From Atriophallophorus winterbourni (lineage: Eukaryota; Platyhelminthes; Trematoda; Plagiorchiida; Microphallidae): DNA of 64,000 nt. Location: the NCBI GenBank assembly GCA_013407085.1, contig JACCGJ010018493.1:1-64000 (forward strand), read 5' to 3'. Below, one piece after another: positions 35,452 through 57,060 of this stretch. The translations under genes were made by a program, and so were the position numbers. Positions within the stretch are counted from its first letter, which is position 1, and each line of letters opens with the position of its first letter. Below the pieces are notes generated by a model that saw nothing but the letters and a program-made list of their open reading frames with translations, was not told the origin of the DNA and did no database searches.

Positions 35452-35621
35452 TGTAGTATAGACAGTGAACGAACTATCGATCGTAAGTACATATTGTGAT
35501 TATCATTCGCTGTACAGACATTTTCATTCATTCATTCATTCAGTCAATACACGAGTGCAGTTACGGTTGTGTTCTGTCTAATCAAAGGCTGAGGCAGTAG
35601 TAGCACATCACAGATATAACA
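35452..35621 (+). repeat. 3' LTR of the small LTR element (170 bp)
   Basis: Directly follows a 12-bp purine tract. It has the same TG..CA ends as the 5' LTR, with an expanded ATTC run (ATTCATTCATTCATTC). Confidence 0.85.
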
Positions 35622-36081
35622 AAGACCTTAACCAGGAAGAAGTTAAATTTTCAGGTGGTTTAGCTGAATATGTGATGTGAACGTTTATACCACCCGAGGT
35701 CTAAGCCAATTGTGATGCAGCGTCGTAAAAGCGATCCGTTTCGATAGTCGGTTGTTCGGCATTCACAAAACCGGACCAGACTGACATAGGCTGCGTCTCC
35801 ATAACGAATTTACTACCGACGAGTTTAATACAGAAAACTCCGTTGCGTATGAGACGGCAACAGATAACTGTCAAAATACCGCGGATGCCAAATACCGCAA
35901 ACGCCCACTGTGCTCTTTACGTGATGTCCGAGTTTCACACCTCGGAATCACGAAATGTCCTTTTGTAGACTTTACACTTGAGCAATCGAGAGTTGAGCTA
36001 GTTCGCCTTAGAAATGCCTACCGAAACCTCGAAACCTCGAGTAAAATACATGTCAATTGTGATAAAGCCCTAACAGAGGAA

Positions 36082-37341
36082 GTGGCATCGATTATCAACA
36101 ACGTGGATTTCCCCAGTGTCTGTTACATATGCACTTCATGTCGAAGCAAACAGTCTAGCGACAATCCACACAACGCTGCCTATGAGGCAAGGCTTGAGCC
36201 TCGGTTAGAAATTTTAGAAAATAATTATCGAATAATTGAGGAAAGGCTTAAAACACTCTTGATGGATAAAATTGCCCCAGCGATTCAACCCGAAGCAGAT
36301 GATGCTCAAGATAACAAAAAGCAATCTGAACTTCATCAATCGACGGAACTGTTGAAAAAAGTCAATAATGTACCATCGATTCCAGACTCAGGGGTTACGT
36401 CCAAAGAGCTCCAAGTGAACGCGTCTCATTCCAGCAAGCTAACCTTCGCCCAGATGGTGTCTAAAGGTGATAAGTGTTTGGCGTTAGAATTGAGCCCTAA
36501 ACCTCAGGCAAAAGAGGAAGTTCAAAGCAAAACGGTTCCATATCACAGGGAGCAGAAAAATTCGATAAAACGCATAAAAAATTTAAGTGTAATATGCACC
36601 AATATTCCTGAGTCAGAGGTGACGCTCTTTCAAGAAAGGCAAAAGCATGACCGTGAAAACTGGTTCGTCGTTTGTAATCGAATCGGCCTAGACAGTATTC
36701 ACCCCGTGTCGGTAACTCGATTAACTCGTCATACGAAATCCCCGAATCAAGATAAACCACGTCTCCTTAAAATCACTTTCGCCAACGAAAAGGACATGGA
36801 AAATGTCCTACTAAATTCGTATTTGCTCCGAACGCAAAGTGACCTACCCAACCGTATATATGCTGACGTTCCTTGGTGGGAAAGGTCAAAAGCACCGAAT
36901 AGGCGGGATCAAACAGCACCAAGGAGTATTATTCTGCTTGACGTTCCAGAAAATTCGGGCACCACAACGGGCTTCGAAAACAAAGAGCACGACCGTAAAC
37001 AATGGTCATTTATAGCCGAAAATATCGGTTTCCAAAATTCTGTAGTTGTCGACACATACAGAATACCTCGTTCGCCGAACTATCACGGGAAAGGGGCAAA
37101 TCCACTTAAGGTTACGTTTCTTTCAAGTAGCATGGCGGATGATGTTCGAAGCAAGCTAAAAGTGAACAGAAACAGGCTACCTGAAAACGTTAGACTGTGC
37201 AGCTCAAAAGCCGCTGTTGAGGTCCACCTGGAGCCCTCAATTACGCAATTATCCGAAACTGGTGCAAATTCGCCCGCGAAATTACTTCAAATTGATTCAA
37301 AAAACGATCTCGGTCCGACGTCAACATCGTCGGACCAATAA
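36082..37341 (+). CDS. LINE ORF1, zinc-finger nucleic-acid-binding protein
   Basis: 419 codons from a GTG. The frame is open upstream to 35,785 without any ATG, so the true start is unresolved or lost. Upstream in frame the second half of the finger is visible (IHVNCDKALTEEVASIINNV, then CYICTSC), but the first two cysteine pairs seen in the 22.9-kb copy are degraded. Then follow a charged, helix-rich segment (ILENNYRIIEERLKTLL), KNLSVICTNIPES, RLTRHTKSPNQDKPRLLKIT, YADVPWWERSK, RSIILLDVPE and DTYRIPRSPNYHGKGANPLK. Such ORF1 proteins coat the element RNA. The stop overlaps the open frame leading into ORF2. Confidence 0.85.
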   Translation: MASIINNVDFPSVCYICTSCRSKQSSDNPHNAAYEARLEPRLEILENNYRIIEERLKTLLMDKIAPAIQPEADDAQDNKKQSELHQSTELLKKVNNVPSIPDSGVTSKELQVNASHSSKLTFAQMVSKGDKCLALELSPKPQAKEEVQSKTVPYHREQKNSIKRIKNLSVICTNIPESEVTLFQERQKHDRENWFVVCNRIGLDSIHPVSVTRLTRHTKSPNQDKPRLLKITFANEKDMENVLLNSYLLRTQSDLPNRIYADVPWWERSKAPNRRDQTAPRSIILLDVPENSGTTTGFENKEHDRKQWSFIAENIGFQNSVVVDTYRIPRSPNYHGKGANPLKVTFLSSSMADDVRSKLKVNRNRLPENVRLCSSKAAVEVHLEPSITQLSETGANSPAKLLQIDSKNDLGPTSTSSDQ

Positions 37342-37358
37342 ATACTAATACTGACTCA

Positions 37359-40163
37359 GTGTTACATTCTAAAAACTCACTTAAATGCATCTATACCAAT
37401 GCTCAAAGTTTGTTCAACAAATTGACTGAACTGACCGAGCTGTGCAAACGATACACGCCAGACCTCGTTGCTGTTACTGAAACCTGGTTTCAATCCTGTA
37501 TGACTGATAGTGAACTCTTAATCCCCAACATGATGCTAATACGGAACGATCGCCCAAGAAAAGGTGGTGGTGTGGCTTTATACTGTCACGAACGGCTTCA
37601 GTGCATGAAAATTCACGATCCAAGACTTGATTTCGAAGATACCCTCTGGTGCAGTCTCACGAATGTGTCACAGGACGATTGCATTCTTGGAATCATATAT
37701 CGCCCTCCAGCCTCGAATGATACTCAGAATGACAGGTTATTACAAGCGCTAAATTACGCCGGAGAGAAGCGTAGCTCGCAATTACTACTCATCGGGGACT
37801 TCAATCTTCCTCATCTCTTTGCCAGGTCCGATCACCCTATACACACATTTGATCACAAATTTCGTGAGGTGATCGACATGATTCCACTGCATAATCATGT
37901 GTTTGACTTTACTCATAGAAGAGGATCAGAGTTGCCATCAATTTTGGATCTAATCTTTACTTCAGAGAAAACAGCAGTTGAGGGTGTTGACTACATTGCG
38001 CCCCTCGGTCGGAGTGATCATCTGGTGCTAGCCTTTGAGTTTGTTTGCAGTGCTAGACGAGTTTGTGCGTCCTCCAAACAATTCAGAAAGATCGACTACG
38101 CTGGTCTACGTGGATCGCTTGGGCTAGTAAATTGGCAAGAACTTGATCAGCACAACACCGAAACACAATGCAGTGAGCTCACGAAAATACTTCAGTCAAA
38201 CATAGATCATAATTCGCGATTTGTTGATGAACGACGGGCAAGTGATTTCCGATTTAAGCTTCGCAGTCGCACAAAAAAATGGCTCGGGAAACGAAACTTT
38301 GCTTGGACTGAACACCGGAAGACCAGAACTGATGCCTCTTGGCAGCAATTTTCTAAAATTCGTAACAAAGTGAATGCTCTCGTCAAAGAGGACAAGCAAT
38401 ATTACCATCGCTCTCTGTCTTTGAAAATGGAAGAAAACCCTAAACTTCTCTATCGGATTGTCAATGCTCGGTCCAGTGTGAAACCAGGGGTGTTTCCTGT
38501 TATTTCTGAGAATGGATTAACAGTCACAGCAAAGGAAACGGCTGATACTCTCGCTCAATTTTATGAAAATGTGTTTAGCCCGATAACGGTTAGGGCGAAT
38601 GAGAATTTACTGACATCGATTGTATCTCAACAACTGAATAATATTGAGATTAATTCAGCGATTATACGAAGACACTTGTGTCGACTGAACCCTAGGAAAT
38701 CTCCTGGAGCCGATGGAATAACACCAGCACTACTAAAATCCTGTGACCAGCAGCTGTGTGAACCACTATGCCAATTGTTCCAACATTCCCTAACCGAAGG
38801 AGTGGTGCCAACAGAGTGGAAGACAGGAGTAATTTCACCAATTTATAAGGGTGGTAGCCGTTCAGATCCCGCGAACTACCGTCCTGTCACCCTACTCCCC
38901 GTGATATCCAAAGTGATGGAGCGCATAGTGACGGAAAATATAGTTCATCACTTGGAATCACAAAATATACTATCTGTCGCCCAGCATGGGTTTCGTAAAG
39001 CTCGCTCCTGCTTGACAAACTTGCTGACGGTATTAAACGATTGGACCCAAACGGTTGACGCAGGAGACAGTGTGCACGCGTGCTATCTGGATATGTCGAA
39101 AGCTTTCGACAGAGTTGATCACTTCCTGTTGCTACGGAAGCTGAAACAGATTGGTATTGACGGGCAGCTACTCGTGTGGTTCGAAAGCTACCTCAATGAG
39201 CGCAAGGCAACCGTTCGAGTTAACGGGGTACAATCACGAGCCATTAATACCTCCAGTGGTGTACCGCAAGGTTCCGTTCTCGGTCCAGTGCTTTTCTTAG
39301 TTTACATCAATGATTTACCTGAGACGCTCTCATGCAAGGTAGTTCTTTTTGCGGATGATGTTAAACTTTGGATGCGAATAAAATCAACTGCAGACTGCGT
39401 AAAACTGCAAAGTGATTTAGATGCACTACACGAATGGTCAGTTAGAAATAAACTGCCGTTCAATTTTCAAAAGTGCAAGTTACTGCAAATCGGTAAGCCC
39501 TTTCAGTACGAATATCACTTTGGGCAGACGATTTTGAGCTGGACCGAATCGGAGAAGGATCTTGGAGTCTGGATATGTGGCAGCCTAAAGAACAGCGTGC
39601 ATTGTGAGGTCATTTACAAGCGTGCTTCAAAGCTTCTAGGTATGCTTCGACGGATCTTCCGAACCTTTACGCCTGTAACGTTGCCAAGAATCATGAAGAC
39701 CTACTTAATTCCCACAATGGAACACGCATCGCAAGCATGGACTCCGTGGATGAAAAAAGATATATTCTTGCTTGACAGGATATATCATCGTGCAACTAAA
39801 CTCGTGCGTGGTTATCGAAACCTTACATACGAGGAAAGGTTGAAAAAGCTAAAGCTCCCCACTCCCCTTCAACGTAGACTTCGAAGTGACGTTATAATTA
39901 CTTACAAGATATTGAATACTCCAGATCATCCACTCAAACATTTGTTCAAATACCGTGAATCAGGAATTACACGTAGCCACTCAGCGGCACTACAAATTCC
40001 CCATTCCCGTACTAATTGTCGCCGATATTTCTATTCGGTACGTGTCTGTTTCCTGTGGAATGCCCTTCCCGAAGCAATTATCACCTCTCCCTGTATCCAA
40101 ACATTCACTCGTACCTTGGACAATTATTTGTTACTTAACGATTTGACGATGCCTGTGTATTGA
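37359..40163 (+). CDS. LINE ORF2, endonuclease-reverse transcriptase (934 codons, intact)
   Basis: Uninterrupted. APE endonuclease (about residues 10-225): CIYTNAQSLFNKLTEL, AVTETWFQS, GGGVALYC, IIYRPPAS, IGDFNLPHLF, SILDLIFTS, GRSDHLVLAF. Linker: RSRTKKWLGKRNFAW, KMEENPKLLYRIVN. RT (about 440-720): KSPGADGITPALLKSC, ISPIYKGGSRSDPANYRPVT, QHGFRKARSCLTNLL, CYLDMSKAFDRVDH (first catalytic Asp), SGVPQGSVLGPVLFLVYIND, VVLFADDVKLW (catalytic Asp pair), SEKDLGVWICGSL. C-terminal: RRIFRTFTPVTLPR, IYHRATKLVR, CRRYFYSVRVCFLWNALPEA. It nicks target DNA and copies the element RNA in place. The frame opens with GTG and has no early ATG, so initiation is unusual or was lost. Confidence 0.92.
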   Translation: MLHSKNSLKCIYTNAQSLFNKLTELTELCKRYTPDLVAVTETWFQSCMTDSELLIPNMMLIRNDRPRKGGGVALYCHERLQCMKIHDPRLDFEDTLWCSLTNVSQDDCILGIIYRPPASNDTQNDRLLQALNYAGEKRSSQLLLIGDFNLPHLFARSDHPIHTFDHKFREVIDMIPLHNHVFDFTHRRGSELPSILDLIFTSEKTAVEGVDYIAPLGRSDHLVLAFEFVCSARRVCASSKQFRKIDYAGLRGSLGLVNWQELDQHNTETQCSELTKILQSNIDHNSRFVDERRASDFRFKLRSRTKKWLGKRNFAWTEHRKTRTDASWQQFSKIRNKVNALVKEDKQYYHRSLSLKMEENPKLLYRIVNARSSVKPGVFPVISENGLTVTAKETADTLAQFYENVFSPITVRANENLLTSIVSQQLNNIEINSAIIRRHLCRLNPRKSPGADGITPALLKSCDQQLCEPLCQLFQHSLTEGVVPTEWKTGVISPIYKGGSRSDPANYRPVTLLPVISKVMERIVTENIVHHLESQNILSVAQHGFRKARSCLTNLLTVLNDWTQTVDAGDSVHACYLDMSKAFDRVDHFLLLRKLKQIGIDGQLLVWFESYLNERKATVRVNGVQSRAINTSSGVPQGSVLGPVLFLVYINDLPETLSCKVVLFADDVKLWMRIKSTADCVKLQSDLDALHEWSVRNKLPFNFQKCKLLQIGKPFQYEYHFGQTILSWTESEKDLGVWICGSLKNSVHCEVIYKRASKLLGMLRRIFRTFTPVTLPRIMKTYLIPTMEHASQAWTPWMKKDIFLLDRIYHRATKLVRGYRNLTYEERLKKLKLPTPLQRRLRSDVIITYKILNTPDHPLKHLFKYRESGITRSHSAALQIPHSRTNCRRYFYSVRVCFLWNALPEAIITSPCIQTFTRTLDNYLLLNDLTMPVY

Positions 40164-40616
40164 CTCAGGGTAAGCATATTACTTGACTCCAGTGACTTCG
40201 TATAATTGATTTTTTTATACCTCTTATTGAACGCATATTTACTATGATATGGTAATTGTGAAGCTATGTGCTTTTTGTAACCATAAATTCTTGAATCTTG
40301 AATCTTATAACTATGGAGAAACGTGAAATGACCTGTAGTTGCATGTGTATGAATTCTGAGCAAAAAATGACAATTGTAAATTTTTTTAACTTGCAGGAAA
40401 ACACTACGTTTTCAAGGTTTAAGACTCATTCCGAATGCTGGCACTATACTGGCTTGCCCTTCTTCGTATAATTTGTGCATCTGGGGATCAGCCGAAATAC
40501 AGAAATTTATCATCAGTATCGACCGAAAGCTTACCACATTATGAAATTTGAACTCTGAAATTTCATGAGATTTTGCTGCATAATGGCAACGTGAGCAAAA
40601 GTAAATCGAACAGAAT

Positions 40617-40911
40617 ATGTATTCGGTTTTATAATTTCAACACCGTTACGCTCTCAAATACCGATGCCAGGAAACACGTGAGATTGATTGCCAACCCCGG
40701 TGAAAAACATTCATAAGAAACAGGTGATGTCTGTAAGTGGATGCGCGGAAGTAAATTAGCTTGTCTCATCATATTGACAAGTTCAATCACATGAACAATG
40801 CCATAACCTGATCGTACGTCTTGCGCACTTAATGTGGGTACACAATGCTTGACTTGGAAACCATGGTTATTTATAAAGATCGTACAGCGATTCGAGAAGT
40901 GAAATTGGTCG
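40617..40911 (-). repeat. Long inverted repeat, right arm
   Basis: Inverted copy of 33,072-33,368. The matching region is about 295 bp. On this side it is followed by unassigned sequence and is not next to a LINE tail. Confidence 0.88.
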
Positions 40912-42199
40912 ATTAATTGGCAATAGTAGAATTTTATTCCTTCATATGCTGCGTTGTACGCGTAACCTAAAATTATGCACTACATCACTGCTACTTCGAA
41001 CAATACGTGCTTAAGAGTTGTCTCAAAATGTAACAAAATTTCCTATCTCTCTAATTTTTCAAGACTTTCGGAAGCCAATCTCGGTTTCCACCTGATAAGA
41101 ACTAGTAGGCCGAATCCCGCTTCTAGCATCTTCTTACGTGTTGCAATGACCTCAAAACACGATATTAAATTAGAACGCGTAGATAATCCTAGCAATCGGA
41201 GAAAGCAAATGCACTCTTGATCTATTGCATATGCGTTAACCAAGAAAATCAGGTTTGCTTCATGCGGGTGTCTTTGAATCATTGTCATTAATCAGCCACC
41301 GCATACACGACATAGTCACCGTGTGTAATACATTCTTTTCGAAATGCATACAGAAAACTAGCGTGAAGTCTCCGTGCCAAGTAAACAGAATCTATAGCGT
41401 TCAGTCCTTCAGCGGACATCAAGGTGTGACAAATTAATATCAACCCAAATCAGTTACTTACTTAGTTTATTTAGCCAAATAGGAAGATATTTGAATGCTT
41501 GCAATGAAAAGAAATGTTGTTTGATGATAATGTGACGCATTAAACCTTTGGTTGAATAAGAAATGACAGATAAAATGTAATGGTTCAAATACTCAATCGA
41601 CGAATCAGTGGAGACTTTATCCTAAAATAACAACTCCATACGCTAAATCATACAATGGCCATTCACGAGAAGGGTACTCCCGGCCTCACGATCACGATTA
41701 AACGTGGGTGTTGCCCAATTCTCCCTAAGCATTAGGTGTTTTTATTTCGAAATTGACTGAAATCAGTTTGAAACCGATTGTGCATTCATATTGCAAAGAA
41801 ATTTAAGTTCCCAATCAAGCATTAGGTGTTTTTATTTCGAAATTGACTGAAATCAGTTTGAAACCGATTGTGCATTCATATTGCAAAGAAATTTAAGTTC
41901 AATCATGCACAAGCACTCTTTCATTTTTGAATTGTTTAGAGCAGAGTAGACAGGTATATAAAAACCTCTCGGAAACCAATCGATACCGATACTGTCCTAC
42001 GATACATCTCCGCGTGTCCATAGCTTCGTCTATTTTCTATACGATAGAACACCTATGCAGCGACGAAAATGAACGTAAACAGGCTTGTCGTAGCGACTCT
42101 CAGAGCACGGTTATCCGTAAAGCATTGTAAGGCGCAGATTGATGAGGCCGAAATACCCGTCAACGAAATCCCAGAAAAAAAGTCGCGATAGGGTATTCG
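40912..42199. other. No gene recognised, apart from a tandem duplication
   Basis: Open frames at 40,975-41,220 (+) and 41,288-41,043 (-) overlap each other and show no motif. The tandem duplication at 41,727-41,900 is the only structure noticed. Confidence 0.45.
41727..41900 (+). repeat. Perfect tandem duplication, period 90 bp
   Basis: AAGCATTAGGTGTTTTTATT through GCAAAGAAATTTAAGTTC occurs twice, starting at 41,727 and 41,817, without an evident mismatch over 84 bp. The spacer is CCAATC. Confidence 0.92.
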
Positions 42200-42470
42200 T
42201 CTGCATACTGGGAAGGAGCAGATACAGCTCTCAACTGCTGAACGCAGATCACGCCGCCGGCGTGCAACTGACGCCAATCGACCGAGTTCTGCCTATCGTT
42301 ACAAGCGCTGCGGGAGAGATTGTTCCCACCGAATCGGACTGTTTAGTCATTCGAAAAGCTGTGGAACATGAAAAATCATACGATTGTGATGTACATCCAT
42401 GGTCGACATACTGTAACACGGTTTGTATACCGTATGATGAAAGCGCAACAGAAGTGATCAGTAGAATGTT
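42200..42470 (+). pseudogene. RTE-like LINE 3' fragment with terminal C2H2-like finger
   Basis: Pieces match the end of the RTE-like copy at 29.4-29.65 kb: GKEQIQLSTAERRSRRRRAT, PSSAYRYKRCGRDCSHRIGL, FSHSK. The cysteine and histidine spacing (C-x2-C...H) of the terminal finger is better kept here than at 29.5 kb. It is a heavily 5'-truncated copy. Confidence 0.7.
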
Positions 42471-42659
42471 GAACAAAACGTCCGCACGTGCGACGAAAAT
42501 GTAAAAAACTATCACTCGCTCCTCGTGCGCCTCAAGGATAAGACATTTTTATCATTTGGCACAAATAGCATGTATGGATTCAAATGTGAGGGTTGTCATG
42601 TTGTTCTTATATGGTACACTTCCAGGGAACTTGACATCATGATCTAAGAACACCGAAAG

Positions 42660-43195
42660 CGTATCAAAAGGCAGCCATGAGATGCGAGGTAATAAGTATG
42701 ATTCCGTTTTGGCGGAGCACGGGTTAGATACTGGTCAGAGCGTCGATCTTGAAAATGCGGAAGTGTTAAGACGCAGTATTAAACCTTATGGCGAAATCGC
42801 TAAGGCAGATAGGCTTGTGATTAATAAGGTGGACGGGGCAGAGATCCCCACAATATGGCAGAGGCGAACGTAAGTAGATAAAATTCATCATTTAAAATGT
42901 TTAAACTCAACCCCATTAGTTATACACTTTTACACATGTGAGCCAGTGTCAGCTGAGCTTGACGGGATGTTACTTGATCCTGGCCATGCATACGTGAATT
43001 GACATCCATCCTCCTAACCTTACAAATAGGCTCCTTAGCAGTAAGGTCAAAACAGAGATGGTGGATGGAGTGCAACCTAATCCTGTTCCCTGCCCTGACG
43101 CTCAACCTTGATCTGACGAAACTTCTGTCAGAAGCGAAACGGTACCCCAAAATTGCTCTAACAGATTGTACTCAAATTTCCATGTAGTATTATTC
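42660..43195 (+). pseudogene. Penelope-like element 3' end (GIY-YIG tail and 3' UTR)
   Basis: Frame 42,682-42,873: SVLAEHGLDTGQSVDLENAE, VLRRSIKPYGE. It matches the minus-strand remnant at 47.6 kb (TGHSVDLDNVEILRRGIKPY). The E/H-x-x-x-TGH-x-x pattern is that of the end of the GIY-YIG endonuclease domain carried by Penelope-like elements. The following 320 bp include the CTGACGAAACTTCTGTCAGA run shared with 26.6 kb. It lies just past the malic enzyme stop, converging with that gene. Confidence 0.7.
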
Positions 43196-43544
43196 CGTTC
43201 GTGTTTGTTTCACCTAAAACAGTTTACCTTCAATCGTTACCCACTTAACTGGCTTGCATGAATTTAAAACTAAGTCGAACGAGTTTTAGCATCAAAACAT
43301 TATCTCCCGACGTTAATACCCTATTTACCTTTTACACATCACATTGTAATTTTTGGGGTAGGTACAACGCTTCTCGTATCCTCGTATTCGGAAAAGGCAT
43401 CGATAAGATTGCGATTTTTTGAATGGATTGTTAGAAATTTCAAAAAGAAGCAAAATTAGACGCAGTAAAATGTGGCATAGACAAATGACTTTAAGAAGAA
43501 AGAAGGTCATTGCCGCAGTTCGGTGCTTCGAACGTATCGAATCA

Positions 43545-54721
<11,177 letters not shown>

Positions 54722-54733
54722 CCTTGAAATTTA

Positions 54734-55149
54734 ACCTAGATACTACATGAACTCAAATTAAAACCGTTTGGTTTACTTAAACAATAATTCAATATTCCAA
54801 TAGTTTATTAGGATATGAGAAGCAAAGAGATTGTTAAAACCTTAGAATAAATTGTGCGATTCATCTAGAAAGCGAAGAAATGAATGTTGGAGGTTTCCAG
54901 GCCTAATAACGGGCCACATTCACGTTTAGTTTAAAAAAAGAATAGAAAAAAGAAAAAAGACCTTGCGCGGTTCGTTCAACATGGTTGTATTTTTCACGCT
55001 CTGTTAAAAAATCATTACAAATTTTCGCTAATCTGTGAAATTCATGTGAAATAGACGAAATATTTTACTACATTATAAAAAAGCAAGTCGTTCATTATAT
55101 TTCCTGCTGATTAATTACGCTTGTGATAAAATCAGCCAATAATTTTTCT
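54734..55149. other. Upstream region of the malic enzyme gene; no promoter assigned
   Basis: AT-rich. No TATA box or trans-splice acceptor could be placed with confidence upstream of the ATG at 54,721. No repeat was recognised. Confidence 0.4.
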
Positions 55150-55675
55150 GGAATATTATCGTTACTCATAATTTACGCTGTCATTTGAGTACAAATAATG
55201 CTTGCCTCAACTGCTATTGCTGTGAAAAAGTGGTCAGCGGCATTGAGTGCACAGCTTGCTAGCGTTGCGATCACCCTAGCTGCTTCGGTATACATCAATC
55301 TCACTATGAGATTTGTGCAAAATACAGCTGGTTGTAGTGGTATTGCAGATGCTGCCATGAGGGTGCCACAAACGCTGCTTCTATTGATGTAAAACTTCAA
55401 AATAGTGTAATGTTGCCTAGCTCGTCGAACGTGGTACCCACTCAAACTTATGCATCTTTTTTGCGTGCAAATGTGAGCCCGGGGACAACTGTAACCTTGT
55501 CGAAAGTTGACCTAGTTAACCAGTTACGTCAACATTCAATTGTTGCCGGTTCACCTGTGGACCAGATTATCCAGGAATTGAATAGTTTACGTCAGCAAAT
55601 TGAAACACTACATGGCAATTCCTCTCCACCTGACGATGGCAAACAGCCTGAAACCGGTAGTGGTGTGTAAGGGAT
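55150..55675 (+). pseudogene. LINE ORF1 remnant with cysteine-rich finger
   Basis: One frame, broken by two stops, carries NNACLNCYCCEKVVSGIECT, CDHPSCFGIH, YEICAKYSWL and WYCRCCHEG, a PHD-like run of cysteines. After it comes a 86-codon open end (55,410-55,670) with PTQTYASFLRANVSPGT and a coiled-coil-like IIQELNSLRQQIETLHG. The layout (finger then coil) is that of the LINE ORF1 proteins in this window, though the sequence is a distant relative. No ORF2 follows. Confidence 0.6.
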
Positions 55676-55739
55676 GGAAGTGTGAGCACCACAATACTTT
55701 GGTATAAATGTACTAGTTTGTAACCGACCGGAACCGTTT

Positions 55740-57060
55740 ATTAAATAATCGAAGTCTCGCAGAGATCTTGATCGCAGTTGTATAAACGACCTTCTCTGAT
55801 TGGTGGGTTTGAAGCATTCTACTCCGTTAGAGTCGGTCGACATCCATTTTCGGAGCAGGATTCCCAGCAACTTCCACGATTAAGTCGGTTTTCAGGTGTT
55901 TACTGATAATTTTGATCTCTCGTGGAACTTTGTTCCAATTGTTAAGCACGGTGTTCACCATAGTAGTGGTGAAAAGTGTCAGCTTAAGGGGTCGTGGAGC
56001 ATTACGTTATTAATTCGATGACTTCGGGATTCGGAACGTATCGATAACCGCTACATTGGTGGTTTGGATAGCATTACTAATAAATCTTCACTGTTGTTGG
56101 TCGTGGTTGGATGTACACTTTGTATCTGAACCTGTGGCATCTTCTGAGGCATTTGAGAGAATAAGGTTTGGCTTATTCAGATCGTTTGTTCTCTTTTGGT
56201 TACCATCCGGCGGTGATTTTGTCCGCTCCGACCTGAGCAATTCAACAAATACACGAGATGTATTTTCCATGCCGTGCCGTAGCTAATATGTCGACAGAAG
56301 TATATCTTCTAAATCCTTCTCATTTTGCACTACTAACTTGAGCAACCGCGGCTTATCTTGGTGTAGGGCTTTGGGATGACGACTCAAGCGAATCAACGAA
56401 ACCGGTTGATCGCTTTGAGATTCATGCGAATGCAGAGTTTCAATTATTCAGCCAAATCATTCTGATGTCTATCTGACAATATCGTCTCAGTCGATTCTGG
56501 CACGTTGGTGCAGATAACATTAAGAGAAATTCCTTTCGAGGCAACTTTCGCTAATGGGGCATTCGATGTGAACGGTTTCGGTTTCGAGACGTTCTTAGCA
56601 CTCTTCTGGGTGCTGTGCTGCAACAATTCAACCGTTTTCAGAGATGGTTTTCGTGGTGATAAAGTTGAGCGTATTCGTTTGTTCAGTTTACATGTTATAG
56701 GATTGAATAATGGCTCCACAGCATTTTTAACTCGTGCAAGCTACACTTCCAGTTGCGACAGTCTACTCTCTATTGTATTAGACACTTTTCCAACAGATGA
56801 ATTTATACTCTTGCGATGACTGTTTATATGTGAATCTCTACAGGCATGGCAGAAATAACAAACAGATGTATAGCCATTATCGTTCACTAGCCTTACACAC
56901 TCATCAGATAAAGTCTCATCACATGACACGTGTTGGTGGAACCTGTAGAAAGCACATTTAACTGAAACACTAACAACGCTTACCAGATTTGAACGCGTGA
57001 TGCAGAGGTCACAGCGATTCAGTGTCGCCGTCGCCTGAATACTTTTCACGGTCACAGCTG
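55740..57060 (-). pseudogene. LINE ORF1 remnant (zinc finger to C-terminus) without ORF2
   Basis: Minus-strand pieces: finger CDLCITRS, VKCAFYRFHQHVSCDETLSD, CYFCHAC (57,055-56,741), then LNVICTNVPESTETILSD at about 56,520, and degraded WWER/RIP region. The end, LKLTLFTTTMVNTVLNNWNK at about 55,990-55,930, corresponds to LTFFTTEMMDTIKREWKANR of the copy at 21.8 kb. Several stops. ORF2 is missing, so either the 3' part was deleted or the element was rearranged. Confidence 0.72.

Larger units (their letters stand above)
33539..35621 (+). mobile_element. Small LTR retroelement (remnant or non-autonomous)
   Basis: Two direct repeats that start TGTAGTATAGACAGTG and end CAGATATAACA (33,539-33,706 and 35,452-35,621) enclose 1.75 kb. 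Just inside the 5' LTR, TTGGCGATAGGGTGCGG can serve as primer-binding site. Just before the 3' LTR lies a polypurine tract (AAAGAGGGGAGG, 35,440-35,451). Flanks AAGTC and AAGAC form an imperfect 5-bp target-site duplication. No protease, RT or integrase is visible. Part of the interior is a later DNA-transposon insertion (34,198-34,780). Confidence 0.85.
35640..40310 (+). mobile_element. Best-preserved CR1-like LINE (ORF1 + intact ORF2)
   Basis: 5' region from about 35,640, ORF1 to 37,341, ORF2 to 40,163, a ~120-bp 3' UTR (AAGCTATGTGCTTTTTGTAACCAT) and a tail of AATTCTTGAATCTTGAATCTT near 40,285-40,310. It follows the small LTR element within about 20 bp, so the exact 5' end is unclear and might lie on the other side of that element. 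No target-site duplication was identified. The host proteins involved in mobilisation are not in this window. Confidence 0.85.
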
